A stretch of DNA of 64,000 nucleotides from assembly GCA_964419055.1 (NCBI GenBank), contig CAYQNU010000005.1:62001-126000 (forward strand), in the 5' to 3' direction. The translations under genes were made by a program, and so were the position numbers. Each line of letters begins with the position of its first letter. The stretch's first letter is position 1. Below, piece by piece: positions 53,762 through 61,365 of this stretch. The stretch comes from CAYQNU01 sp964419055 (lineage in GTDB: Bacteria; Bacteroidota; Bacteroidia; Flavobacteriales_D; Parvicellaceae). Below the pieces are notes generated by a model. The model was not told the DNA's origin. It searched no databases and saw nothing but the letters and a program-made list of their open reading frames with translations.

Positions 53762-54216
53762 TCCCAAAAAGGATCTGATAGATTTTCATAAAAACTCTTA
53801 TCTGAACAATCGATTTCTATTTGGATCAATTGCTCACTGCTTGCTACTGACTGTATTGCGTTAAAAAGTACCCGTTCTTCAAAGCGAATATGCTTCTCTA
53901 GTTCTTCTTCAATCAAACTATTGGTTTTGGAAAGGTCATTTTCATTTTCAAAAAGACGTTTTAACCTTCTATGTTCGGCAAGTGCTTGTTTGACCAACTC
54001 ATTTTCATTTCCTAAAATTGGGAACACATACTGTTCTTCAATTTCAAAATGTGGCTTTAAATAACTCATCCAAAACCAATCCAAATACTTTCTTATCCTT
54101 TCAGGTTCGATATTCAGTTTGATACCTTGCCTAATTTTCCAGCAGAGCAATAAGCCGTGATGGTGGTCACGGCTTAAAGGTTTAAGGGCTTCGTTTCTTT
54201 TAATAGGATTAGGCAT
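53758..54216 (-). CDS. Hemerythrin HHE domain protein
   Basis: 152 residues. The four-helix bundle has the di-iron ligands in order: RDHHHGLLLCW, HFEIEEQYVFP (H-x3-E), LAEHRRLKRLF and KHIRFEERVLF (H-x3-E). Such proteins bind O2 or NO or store iron. It overlaps the RIC gene upstream by 8 bp and is the last intact gene of the nitrosative-stress operon, so a role in NO binding or iron-sulfur repair alongside RIC is likely. Confidence 0.9.
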   Translation of the reverse strand: MPNPIKRNEALKPLSRDHHHGLLLCWKIRQGIKLNIEPERIRKYLDWFWMSYLKPHFEIEEQYVFPILGNENELVKQALAEHRRLKRLFENENDLSKTNSLIEEELEKHIRFEERVLFNAIQSVASSEQLIQIEIDCSDKSFYENLSDPFWE

Positions 54217-54937
54217 TCTTTAAATGTTTTTCAAGTTCAATGGCTTTAGGAAACAAGATGTTATTCTCTAAATGAATATGCAAGTGTAAATCGGCTTCAA
54301 ATTCTTTTAGCAAGGCAAAAGTTACTCGATAGGTATTGCAAGCATCTGCCGGTGGCGTGTAGTTGTTGCTCAGGGCTTCTATTTTTCTAAAGCGTTCTCC
54401 TTCGGTAGTATGTTCGTGCATCATCATTTGAATAGGATTTTCTACCGTGCCAAAATGTGGTGCTTCTAGTTTAGTATTTTCCTGTTTCACCTTTGCCATT
54501 TTTCTAACAAATGGAAACAAAATCAATTCTTCTTTTTTCATATGTGCTGCTAATTCGCCAGCAGTTGCATTAAAGTGTTCATTAATTTCAAACAACTCAG
54601 GATGGCGGTCACCGTGCACTCGGCAAATTTTGTCGAGATAAGGTTTTATTTCTTGCGTTTTGGCTTCCACATAGCGATGATGTTTTTTCTCTATGTAATC
54701 CGCCATAAGGTCTATAGGCCAAGATTGATAATCGATGGTGCTTTCTAAAGTTGCCTTATTTGCTTCGATTAAATCGGTTACTACCGAAGATGCGTCAATT
54801 TCTTTTGCTTCGCAAGCATCTTGAATTGTTCTGTTACCTTGACAACAAAAGTCGATACCATATTTTTTAAAAACTGAAGCAGCACGGTAATCTTGTGCCA
54901 CTAATTCTCCGATGATGTTATTTTCTTGAATATTCAT
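54209..54937 (-). CDS. ric: Iron-sulfur cluster repair di-iron protein RIC/ScdA
   Basis: 242 residues. An N-terminal DUF542 (ScdA_N) domain with GIDFCCQGNRTIQDAC (residues 29-44, CC pair conserved) is followed by a hemerythrin bundle with ligands in KKHHRYVE, HMKKEELILFPF, MHEHTTEGE and HLHIHLENNILFP. RIC proteins (YtfE, ScdA, NorA, DnrN) restore Fe-S clusters damaged by NO or peroxide and are standard members of NsrR regulons. It sits 18 bp after the tryptophan-dioxygenase-like gene. Confidence 0.95.
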   Translation of the reverse strand: MNIQENNIIGELVAQDYRAASVFKKYGIDFCCQGNRTIQDACEAKEIDASSVVTDLIEANKATLESTIDYQSWPIDLMADYIEKKHHRYVEAKTQEIKPYLDKICRVHGDRHPELFEINEHFNATAGELAAHMKKEELILFPFVRKMAKVKQENTKLEAPHFGTVENPIQMMMHEHTTEGERFRKIEALSNNYTPPADACNTYRVTFALLKEFEADLHLHIHLENNILFPKAIELEKHLKNA

Positions 54938-54955
54938 TTTACTATTTTTTAAGTG

Positions 54956-55864
54956 TTATTTATTATTACCCCAATTGGTTATTTCGTCATTGTTCCAAAG
55001 TGTTGGAAAAAATTTACGCTGCTGAAACTTTGGATGCAAATATTTTTTCCATTCGCTACCACCTGTCGCTGCTTTGTTTTCACCTTTTAAGTCGAGGTAG
55101 TGTTGAGCTGTTTCCAAATGAACTAAAGGCCAAGCCACATTGTACAAATGGTCAAACTCTTTTAATTTCGTTTTCAATGCTTCCGAACAATTTTGCATTT
55201 TCAAAACTTTATCTTCCAATGTAGAGCCTTTCGTTTTGTTTGCCATTGCAACTAAACGGTCTAAATACTTTTCTTCAAACTGCAATAGGGTGAGTGACTT
55301 TTTGCCGGTTTTTCTATTTAGACCAGCATCTTTCCAATAAATGTGCTCAAAGTATTCTTCTGTAGTTGGTGTGTTCGAAATTCGTTGTTTACCTTCTTCA
55401 TTGATAAGATTTTCCAATCGGGTGCAGTAGATTTCGATTAAGCGAAATGTTACCGACTGAAAACCACTTGCAGGAGTTAAGCTATTTCTAAAGGTATTGT
55501 AGTCGTCATAATTCATTCCGTATTTCATTACGTCAAACGAACCAATTAGCATATTTGTATAGCGGTTCAAGCGGTCTAATTTATCCAACCAAACAGTTTC
55601 ATTAAACGGTTCATAAACCAATTGCTTTATTTCGTGCACCATCATTTTGAGGAACAATTCTGTTACTTGATGATACATTATAAAAATTTCTTCGTCTTTA
55701 AAATTCGTTCTCGGTTTTTGTAAGGAAAGTAATGTGTCAACCTCAACATAATCCCAATAGTTAATTGGTTTTGCGTGAAGTAATCCTTTTAAATAAGTTT
55801 CCGGATTTTCGCCCAATTGCTGATATTTTGTTTCAATATCATTGATGATTTTTTCGCTGCTCAT
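54956..55864 (-). CDS. Tryptophan 2,3-dioxygenase family heme protein
   Basis: 302 residues. The family blocks are present: IMYHQVTELFLKMMVHEI (distal pocket), TFRNSLTPASGFQS, the proximal heme His in HLETAQHYL, and ATGGSEWKKYL (substrate carboxylate loop). Tryptophan 2,3-dioxygenase opens the indole ring to N-formylkynurenine, the first kynurenine step. No other kynurenine gene is here. The gene overlaps an unknown membrane-protein gene by 4 bp inside a nitrosative-stress operon, so a heme-based NO-related role is possible but unproven. Confidence 0.88.
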   Translation of the reverse strand: MSSEKIINDIETKYQQLGENPETYLKGLLHAKPINYWDYVEVDTLLSLQKPRTNFKDEEIFIMYHQVTELFLKMMVHEIKQLVYEPFNETVWLDKLDRLNRYTNMLIGSFDVMKYGMNYDDYNTFRNSLTPASGFQSVTFRLIEIYCTRLENLINEEGKQRISNTPTTEEYFEHIYWKDAGLNRKTGKKSLTLLQFEEKYLDRLVAMANKTKGSTLEDKVLKMQNCSEALKTKLKEFDHLYNVAWPLVHLETAQHYLDLKGENKAATGGSEWKKYLHPKFQQRKFFPTLWNNDEITNWGNNK

Positions 55865-56304
55865 ATTGTTGTGTTTTTAAAAAGTGTGATTCCAAATAGG
55901 CTTAAGCCAACAACTTTTACTAATTCCATTCCTACATAATAAAAATGAAGGTTTGAAGGCGGTACAAATTGACCTTGAATATGTAATTCTGCCCGAGTAT
56001 CTAAAGCAGGCAGGAGCCAAAATGTTTGTATTAGCAAAAGAGCAATAGGAACAGCAAAGGCTAAGTTTTGCCATTTCAATATATCAGATGTTTGCCAAAA
56101 AACATTGATGAGTACAACTATGGCAAACACCAACTCAACTTTGTTAAGAGCATTAAAAACCAGTCTACCAATGCCCAAGCCTAAAGGCACAGTAATGCCA
56201 GGAGCACGAAACTTCAACCAGGCTTCCATAAAACTGATAGCACAGATAAACCCTATCCATAGGAAAGTGGCAATGAGAGCTATTGGATACTTCACAATTA
56301 TCAT
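55861..56304 (-). CDS. Four-helix membrane protein of unknown function
   Basis: 147 residues from the ATG at 56304, which overlaps the globin stop by 4 bp (ATGA). A further upstream ATG at 56382 lies inside the globin gene and is rejected. Four hydrophobic helices, starting MIIVKYPIALIATFLWIGFI and including the conserved-looking FMEAWLKFRAPG and GRLVFNALNKVE between helices 1 and 2. No ligand motif recognised. Coupled on both sides to heme-protein genes, so it may serve them (for example in heme or gas handling). Confidence 0.75.
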   Translation of the reverse strand: MIIVKYPIALIATFLWIGFICAISFMEAWLKFRAPGITVPLGLGIGRLVFNALNKVELVFAIVVLINVFWQTSDILKWQNLAFAVPIALLLIQTFWLLPALDTRAELHIQGQFVPPSNLHFYYVGMELVKVVGLSLFGITLFKNTTI

Positions 56305-56687
56305 AATATGGGTGTAGCAGGATTGTTTTTGTAATACTCTATTTTTGAATGAAACATTTCTGCCATTCGTTGCCCTTGCCATTTCATTCGTTCTGCTTTT
56401 TCTCCTGCAAAATTTTCATCAACCGTTTCGTAAAATAGTTTTAACCATTTATTGAAATGCTCAATACCAACAGGCAGTTTTGCGTGTGGCAAAAACGGAC
56501 TGCCGTGGTATGTGTGTTCTTCCAATAATACCGTTTGCCAAAAACGGTACATTTTTTCTAAATGCTGAGACCAACGATCTTGAATTACGTTATTGAAAAC
56601 ATCTTTCAATTGTTCGTCATTACGAACTTTATCGTAGAAACAATCCACCACTTGTTTCACATCATCCAGATTTATTATGTCGGCCAT
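56301..56687 (-). CDS. Group III truncated hemoglobin
   Basis: 128 residues, 2-on-2 globin of group III: DDVKQVVDCFYDKVRNDEQL (helices A-B), RFWQTVLLEEHTYHG (helix E region with the group III Trp), and IEHFNKWLKLFYETVDENF with the proximal His. Group III globins are linked to nitrosative stress and microaerobic respiration. It follows the 56689 gene with a 1-bp gap and is coupled to the membrane protein after it. Confidence 0.93.
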   Translation of the reverse strand: MADIINLDDVKQVVDCFYDKVRNDEQLKDVFNNVIQDRWSQHLEKMYRFWQTVLLEEHTYHGSPFLPHAKLPVGIEHFNKWLKLFYETVDENFAGEKAERMKWQGQRMAEMFHSKIEYYKNNPATPIL

Positions 56688-56688
56688 T

Positions 56689-56985
56689 TTAAATAAGTGT
56701 TATTAGTAAAATAATAAGGTTAGTGATAATACTGGTGTAAAAAATACCCAAGCACCATTTTGCAGGACTTTGGGCAATGAATGCCGAATTTGAGGCCATT
56801 GTGACTGCGGCACAAATTGCAAGGAGTAAAATGTTGTCTTCTTGTAAAGCATACATTGCAGCTATTGAACCCCAACAGCTTTGTGCCGTCATCATTAAAG
56901 CCATAGCTCCAAATCTGCTTTCTTCAAATTGTCGTGCTTGTTTTTCAAACAACTTTTCGTTTACCGTTTTTTCAATTGTTGTCAT
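56689..56985 (-). CDS. Small three-helix membrane protein of unknown function
   Basis: 98 residues from MTTIEKTVNEKLFEKQARQF at 56985; a longer start at 57048 would run into the preceding gene. After a charged N-terminus come three hydrophobic segments (FGAMALMMTAQSCWGSIAAM, ILLLAICAAVTMASNSAFIA, and LGIFYTSIITNLIILLITLI). No family recognised. Between the frameshifted 56996 gene and the globin gene, with gaps of 10 bp and 1 bp. Confidence 0.7.
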   Translation of the reverse strand: MTTIEKTVNEKLFEKQARQFEESRFGAMALMMTAQSCWGSIAAMYALQEDNILLLAICAAVTMASNSAFIAQSPAKWCLGIFYTSIITNLIILLITLI

Positions 56986-56995
56986 AATTGTATTT

Positions 56996-57399
56996 TTATA
57001 GTGTAGAATTTGTAATCGTATAATAAGCTGCCCAACCCAAAAAAGCAATTAGCAAAATCCAAAGCCAACTCGGGATACTCTGCGGAGTTTCACTGCCTTC
57101 TATAAAAACTTCTTTTGATTCCCTTTGTCATAAGCGTTAATCATCAACGGTATAACTCCGTCAACCACGCCATTGTCACTCAATCCTTCTACCGAAATGG
57201 CAGGTCCATTTTTAACAATAAATTTTATCTTTCGAATACCTTCTCTACCTGTGGGTGATTTGCTAATGAGTTTTAAGGTGTGCTCACCATCCGTTAATTT
57301 ACTTGTATCCAAATCAAATTGCACTGGTGGAACTAATTCCGCAATAGGTTGCTGTTCATCATCCAAAAAAAGTTTGATTTTGCTTTTATATTCTTCCAT
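56996..57399 (-). pseudogene. FixH-like or Ig-fold tail-anchored protein gene with a -1 frameshift
   Basis: The first frame (57399-57100) encodes MEEYKSKIKLFLDDEQQPIA through INAYDKGNQKK and stops early. The next frame continues without break as EVFIEGSETPQSIPSWLWIL plus a transmembrane helix to a stop at 56996. One missing A in the run near 57112 restores a single protein of about 134 residues: a beta-sandwich domain and a C-terminal membrane anchor. Either a recent loss-of-function, a sequencing error, or less likely a programmed -1 shift at the A-rich site. It lies inside the reductase operon, so a loss would be surprising. Confidence 0.7.
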
Positions 57400-57404
57400 C
57401 TTAT

Positions 57405-57665
57405 TTAATTTCTTAAGATTGATTGTTTGATATGGTCATTGTTTTTCTCACCGGGTTTTATCAGATATTTTATTGAGTAAATCAAGGTCAAAACCGTGAT
57501 AAGCGAAATAATGGCAATGATTACCCAATCCCAATTACTTTGCGGTCCTGCTCCGTGGGTTAACCCTCGTGTTATTTTAGGTTGTTGCTTTTCGCACACA
57601 GGGCAAGCGATAGCAATTTGAGCTATAAAAATTACAAGTACAGATATGAGATATTTTACTTTCAT
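57405..57665 (-). CDS. Small secreted or membrane protein with N-terminal CxxC
   Basis: 86 residues. A signal-like helix (YLISVLVIFIAQIAIA) is followed at once by CPVCEKQQPKITRGLTHGAG, then NWDWVIIAIISLITVLTLIY as a second helix and a basic tail. The CPVC pair just outside the membrane could bind metal or heme or do redox chemistry for assembly of the neighbouring reductase. Recurrent beside C-family reductases in Bacteroidota as far as I remember. It is 4 bp from the cytochrome gene. Confidence 0.75.
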   Translation of the reverse strand: MKVKYLISVLVIFIAQIAIACPVCEKQQPKITRGLTHGAGPQSNWDWVIIAIISLITVLTLIYSIKYLIKPGEKNNDHIKQSILRN

Positions 57666-57669
57666 CTTG

Positions 57670-58677
57670 TTATTTGTTCGATGTTAATTTTATAAAATCC
57701 ATTATTTTTTTCACTTCTTCAGGAGTTACCGTTTTGGCATTATTGCCCCAACTGGTTTTTTCGTGATTAATAATGGCTGTAACTTCTTCTGGAGTTAAGT
57801 TATTATCCAAGCCAACTGCATTCATCACAGCATATTCTGGTCTGGCATCATAACCAAGCATTATAATATTGACAAACAATTCAAGGTCATCACCCAAAAC
57901 TATCGGGCTTCCTTTTAAAGGAGGGAATGCACCTTTTAGTCCTTCGCCATTGGCTTGATGGCAACTCATACAATTGTTTGTGTACAATAATTTTCCATCA
58001 GGAAGTTTGGTGCTATTTCCGTTTATCACTACTGGAATTTCTTTTTTCTTGTACAAAAATTCCATTGGTGTTTTTCCGTCTGGCAAAGGTGTTTGTTTAA
58101 GGCTTTGTAAATAAGCTACTAAGTTGAGGGCTTCCTGCGTGGCTACAATTTTACCTGTTATGCCTTTTCTATATGCATCAGGCACAACCACTTCAACATC
58201 TTTTTCGCCTAACTCATTTTTCACTTCAAATAGCCAAGGGTAGGCTGGCATTATTGATTTTTCTACTACGGCTCTGGGTTGATAGATGTGTAATAAATTC
58301 CAAGCTAAGCACGGCTGTCTTAAACCTATATTGGTTAAATCGGGACCGGTTCTTTCTGTTCCCATTAATGTAGCGGTATTTGTCCAAAAATCTGTTCTCG
58401 AAATGCCAGCATAATCGGCTGGTATTCCGGGTCTGTTGCCCCAAATATTGTCCATCTCCACATTTCTTACCTGCTGTGTATGGCAAGCCACACATCCGTT
58501 GTCAATAAAAACTTTTTTACCGAGATAGGCTTCTTGACTCAATGGCTCATATCCTGGCAAAGGAGCATTGTTTTCCTGATTATTTATGGCAGGCATTATG
58601 GCAACAACAATTGTTAGCCAAACAAATAGCCCCAGTGCCGTTCTGAATAGTTTTTTATGATTATCGAAAAATTCCAT
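57670..58677 (-). CDS. CcoO-like/cytochrome c fusion, reductase subunit
   Basis: 335 residues. A single N-terminal membrane helix (about 11-30) leads to a CcoO-type monoheme domain with CVACH (62-66), GTERTGPDLTNIG and axial Met in SIMPAYPWLF (M143), the arrangement of cbb3 subunit II. After residue 225 comes a second, CcoP-like cytochrome c domain with CMSCH (236-240) and GAFPPLKGSP. So two electron-transfer subunits that are separate in normal cbb3 oxidases are fused here. It should deliver electrons to the catalytic subunit encoded 10 bp upstream. Confidence 0.9.
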   Translation of the reverse strand: MEFFDNHKKLFRTALGLFVWLTIVVAIMPAINNQENNAPLPGYEPLSQEAYLGKKVFIDNGCVACHTQQVRNVEMDNIWGNRPGIPADYAGISRTDFWTNTATLMGTERTGPDLTNIGLRQPCLAWNLLHIYQPRAVVEKSIMPAYPWLFEVKNELGEKDVEVVVPDAYRKGITGKIVATQEALNLVAYLQSLKQTPLPDGKTPMEFLYKKKEIPVVINGNSTKLPDGKLLYTNNCMSCHQANGEGLKGAFPPLKGSPIVLGDDLELFVNIIMLGYDARPEYAVMNAVGLDNNLTPEEVTAIINHEKTSWGNNAKTVTPEEVKKIMDFIKLTSNK

Positions 58678-58687
58678 TTCGTATATT

Positions 58688-60439
58688 TTAATTTATTATT
58701 TGTTGATTGTCTATTGCTACCTTGGCATTTAAAATGTCTTTTGGGGAGCTTGGTATTTCAATTTCTACTTTCTTTTTTACCATTACATAAAAATTGTATG
58801 CAAACAAAAGGTGAGAAAGCCACATTAAAGATCCACCTATGGCACGCCACAACCAATAGGGAGCCATTAGTTCAACACTTTCAATAAATGATTTAGTGCC
58901 TTCCATCCACATCAACCCCCTAAGTGTTGATCCATACATTAAAGGGAAAGTGTAAAATATCAGACCAATCAGTGCTAACCAGAAATGAGCCCCAACGGTA
59001 ATTTGAGGCGGTTCTTTTCCGGTCAATCTTGGTACAACGGTATATATGAAGCCCCAAAGCATAAAACAGATGATACCATACATTGTAAGGTGCGAATGGG
59101 CTACGGTAAAATCGGTAAAGTGCCATATTAAATTGGTAAACTTGAAGGCTTCGGCAGTTCCTTGTAATGAGCCTGTAAAGTAGAAGATAATACCAATCAA
59201 ATAAAACGGTAAGGTATAGCTACCTGAAAGTTTGTGCCACGAACCTTTAAAAGTCATTAAAAAGTTTGTTGTACCTGCAACCACGGGTATTATCATTCCT
59301 GCACTACCAACAATAGCTACTGTTTGCAACCACCACGGAATGGCACTAAAAATAAAATGATGCGTTCCTATAAGTGTGTAAAAAAGAATTTGTGCCCAAA
59401 ATGCCAAAATACCTAAGCTGTAAGAATAGATTGGTTTGTTTAATTGTTGTGGCAAGAAGTAATACATCAGCCCAAGATTGAAAAGCATAAACCACATACC
59501 TACGCCCTGGTGCATATAGTAACCTTGTACAATGGTTTCGCCTAAACCATTTTGCCAACTTGGCCAATAAGCAATCACCGCAATCACCAAAAGAAACATC
59601 ATTGCGGAAATAATGTACCAATTGGAAACATAAATTTCTTTGGTTGTTCTTTTGGCTATGGTTTTATAAAAATTTCGTAGTGAAATGATAACTCCAATAC
59701 CAAACAACGCCATTACTGGCCAAATGTATTCTCGGTATTCACCGCCACCATTGTTGATGCCTGCCATTAAAAACAAACTTCCAAGAATAACCGAAGCGTT
59801 TACGAGAATGAGGGTTCTATAGCCTGTTTTAATACTTGCAATTGGCACATTGCTCACCCTTGGTATGACATAATAAGCTAAGCCCAACATTGCCAATGAA
59901 GCCCAACCCCAAAATACGGCATTGGTATGTACAGGTCGTAATCTGCCAAAGCTTAACCAACTGTAATGGTCAACATCAGGAGCAACAAATTTGATTCCAA
60001 CGTATTCGCCAATCGTAGTGCCAAACAACAACCAAAAAGTGGCACAACCCAAATACCATAGAATAAGTTTGGTTAAATCGGGTTCAATGTAAGGTCTTGC
60101 TTGACTTTTTTTCTTTTGCTCAATAAATCGCAATGAACTCGCTTCGCTCACATTATCAATCAAACCTTTTGCGTCAATAGGTGTTGTATCGCCTGCTAAT
60201 TCATTATTAGAAAGAGAAAATTCAAGTTGCTTTTTTCGCAGCTCTAATTTTTGAACTTCTTCGGGACTTAAGTTCTTGATATATTCATTGAATTTTTCGA
60301 GTTCTTTTTTCTTAAAGAAATTCTTGAGAACTTTTTTTGCTTGAATAATTACCAATATTGACGCAACAATTATAGGTATTGCTATCAGTAATAGTGTGAT
60401 GATGATGCCCGATTCGCTGAATATATTATTTGTTTCCAT
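58688..60439 (-). CDS. C-family (CcoN-like) heme-copper reductase, probable NO reductase
   Basis: 583 residues: one N-terminal helix, a charged cytosolic region to about residue 120, then twelve helices. Heme and metal ligands are in place: LRPVHTNAV (H171), YMHQGVG (H310), THHFIF (H360, H361), IWHFTDFTVAHSH (H440, H448, H450). The tyrosine that cross-links to His in cbb3 oxidases is also conserved by spacing (Y354). The position of the conserved cbb3 Glu on the later helix (in FEGP) is Gln here (SLQGTAE). It may reduce NO or O2. The operon with RIC, globin and an NsrR-like regulator favours NO, but this is inference. Confidence 0.85.
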   Translation of the reverse strand: METNNIFSESGIIITLLLIAIPIIVASILVIIQAKKVLKNFFKKKELEKFNEYIKNLSPEEVQKLELRKKQLEFSLSNNELAGDTTPIDAKGLIDNVSEASSLRFIEQKKKSQARPYIEPDLTKLILWYLGCATFWLLFGTTIGEYVGIKFVAPDVDHYSWLSFGRLRPVHTNAVFWGWASLAMLGLAYYVIPRVSNVPIASIKTGYRTLILVNASVILGSLFLMAGINNGGGEYREYIWPVMALFGIGVIISLRNFYKTIAKRTTKEIYVSNWYIISAMMFLLVIAVIAYWPSWQNGLGETIVQGYYMHQGVGMWFMLFNLGLMYYFLPQQLNKPIYSYSLGILAFWAQILFYTLIGTHHFIFSAIPWWLQTVAIVGSAGMIIPVVAGTTNFLMTFKGSWHKLSGSYTLPFYLIGIIFYFTGSLQGTAEAFKFTNLIWHFTDFTVAHSHLTMYGIICFMLWGFIYTVVPRLTGKEPPQITVGAHFWLALIGLIFYTFPLMYGSTLRGLMWMEGTKSFIESVELMAPYWLWRAIGGSLMWLSHLLFAYNFYVMVKKKVEIEIPSSPKDILNAKVAIDNQQIIN

Positions 60440-60452
60440 TTCTTATTTATAT

Positions 60453-60468
60453 TGGATAAAACTGTCCA
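60453..60468. promoter_or_regulatory. Candidate Rrf2 operator before the reductase operon
   Basis: TGGATAAAACTGTCCA, a dyad of TGGAyA arms with a four-base spacer, 14 bp upstream of the reductase start codon. The same arms recur before the regulator gene (60968-60983). Extended to TTGGA...TCCACTATT, the two sites match at about 18 of 22 positions in opposite orientation. Confidence 0.65.
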
Positions 60469-60487
60469 CTATTTGTTCAAATTTTTT

Positions 60488-60922
60488 TTACCGTTTTAAA
60501 AATGTTAAGCCCTTCTCAAAATCCGTTGCTAAGGTTTTTACAGTTGTAGTTTCAAGCATTTTTTTAAGTTCTTCTCTGATTAATTTAAATTGATTATGCA
60601 CAGGACAAGGTTTGTTTTCATTGCATGTTATTAAACCTAAACCACATCCAGTATAAACCGCATCACCATCAATTGCATACACAATCGAACTTAATTTCAC
60701 TTTGTCCAATTCGATTTTATCCATTGAAAAACCACCAGTAGGTCCTTTGTCTGACTTGATAATACTATTCTTAGAAAGTTTTTGAAGAATTTTTGAAGTA
60801 TAAGCTGTTGGAGATTCAATTGCCTTGGCAACATCTTTTAGGCTGACCTTACGATCAACAAGCGATTGTTGAGCTATATATATTGCAGCTCTAATGCCGT
60901 ATTCACAAGCCTTTGAAAACAT
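60488..60922 (-). CDS. Rrf2 family regulator, NsrR-like
   Basis: 144 residues. N-terminal winged helix (EYGIRAAIYIAQQSL, SPTAYTSKILQKLSKNSII, KGPTGGFSM wing), then the cluster loop CGLGLITCNENKPCPVH with C93, C100 and C106 spaced as in NsrR/IscR-type [2Fe-2S] or [4Fe-4S] sensors. NsrR senses NO by nitrosylation of its cluster and then releases DNA. It is directly upstream of the reductase operon on the same strand (48 bp gap), with a shared operator candidate at both promoters, which suggests autoregulated repression of the whole cluster. Confidence 0.9.
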   Translation of the reverse strand: MFSKACEYGIRAAIYIAQQSLVDRKVSLKDVAKAIESPTAYTSKILQKLSKNSIIKSDKGPTGGFSMDKIELDKVKLSSIVYAIDGDAVYTGCGLGLITCNENKPCPVHNQFKLIREELKKMLETTTVKTLATDFEKGLTFLKR

Positions 60923-60941
60923 ATTTTACTTTTTATCGATG

Positions 60942-60983
60942 CAAAGATAAGTACTATTTTTGAATAGTGGATATATTTGTCCA
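60942..60983 (-). promoter_or_regulatory. Promoter and operator of the Rrf2 gene
   Basis: TATCTTTG (minus strand, 60942-60949) fits the -7 consensus. Just upstream are a perfect palindrome ACTATT-TTTG-AATAGT (60953-60968) and the dyad TGGATATATTTGTCCA (60968-60983), which share one base. Bound repressor would cover the space between -7 and -33. Confidence 0.6.
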
Positions 60984-61079
60984 ATATTTTTAAGACTTAG
61001 GGAAATTGGCTCTTTTGCAAAACTTGGATCGTGTGTCGGTTAGTGCGGTTATGCAAATGTGCCAATGTGGGTAGGCTAA

Positions 61080-61143
61080 AATTATTTTTTAAAATGTGCG
61101 GTGGGAAAATTTTTAAACCCGTGCGTTGGGCTGTCGTGTCGGA
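61080..61143. repeat. Repeat arm flanking the nitrosative-stress cluster (right copy)
   Basis: ATTTTTTAAAAT, GGGAAAATTTTTAAACCCG and GTCGTGTCGG follow in the order found, inverted, at 53321-53382. The gap 60984-61230 has no gene. It also contains a GGTTATGCAAATGTGCC segment related to attC-like arms. Confidence 0.5.
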
Positions 61144-61230
61144 AAAAAGTCCGCTGTTAAGTTTATATGTCGTTCTGTCGTTTTGATAATTTTCTGTCAG
61201 TTTAATGGTTGTTGTGTCGTCCTACGCTTG

Positions 61231-61365
61231 CTGGTAACGGTTTGGGTATTGGTGAAGGCAGGGCTTTGAAAAACGTCAGCTCAAATATTGCACAAAAGCT
61301 GATAGAAGTACAAATGTTGATATACTTCCGTCAGCCCTGCTTTTGCCAATACCTTGTTAGCGGCT
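61231..61365. repeat. attC-like palindrome, site 3
   Basis: GGTAACGGTTTGGGTATTGG ... GAAGGCAGGGCT on the left pairs with AGCCCTGC ... TTTTGCCAATACCTTGTTAGC on the right; the central stretch is not paired. The TAA stop of the DsbA-like gene lies within the right core (complement of GTTAGC), the arrangement usual for integron cassettes. Confidence 0.65.
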
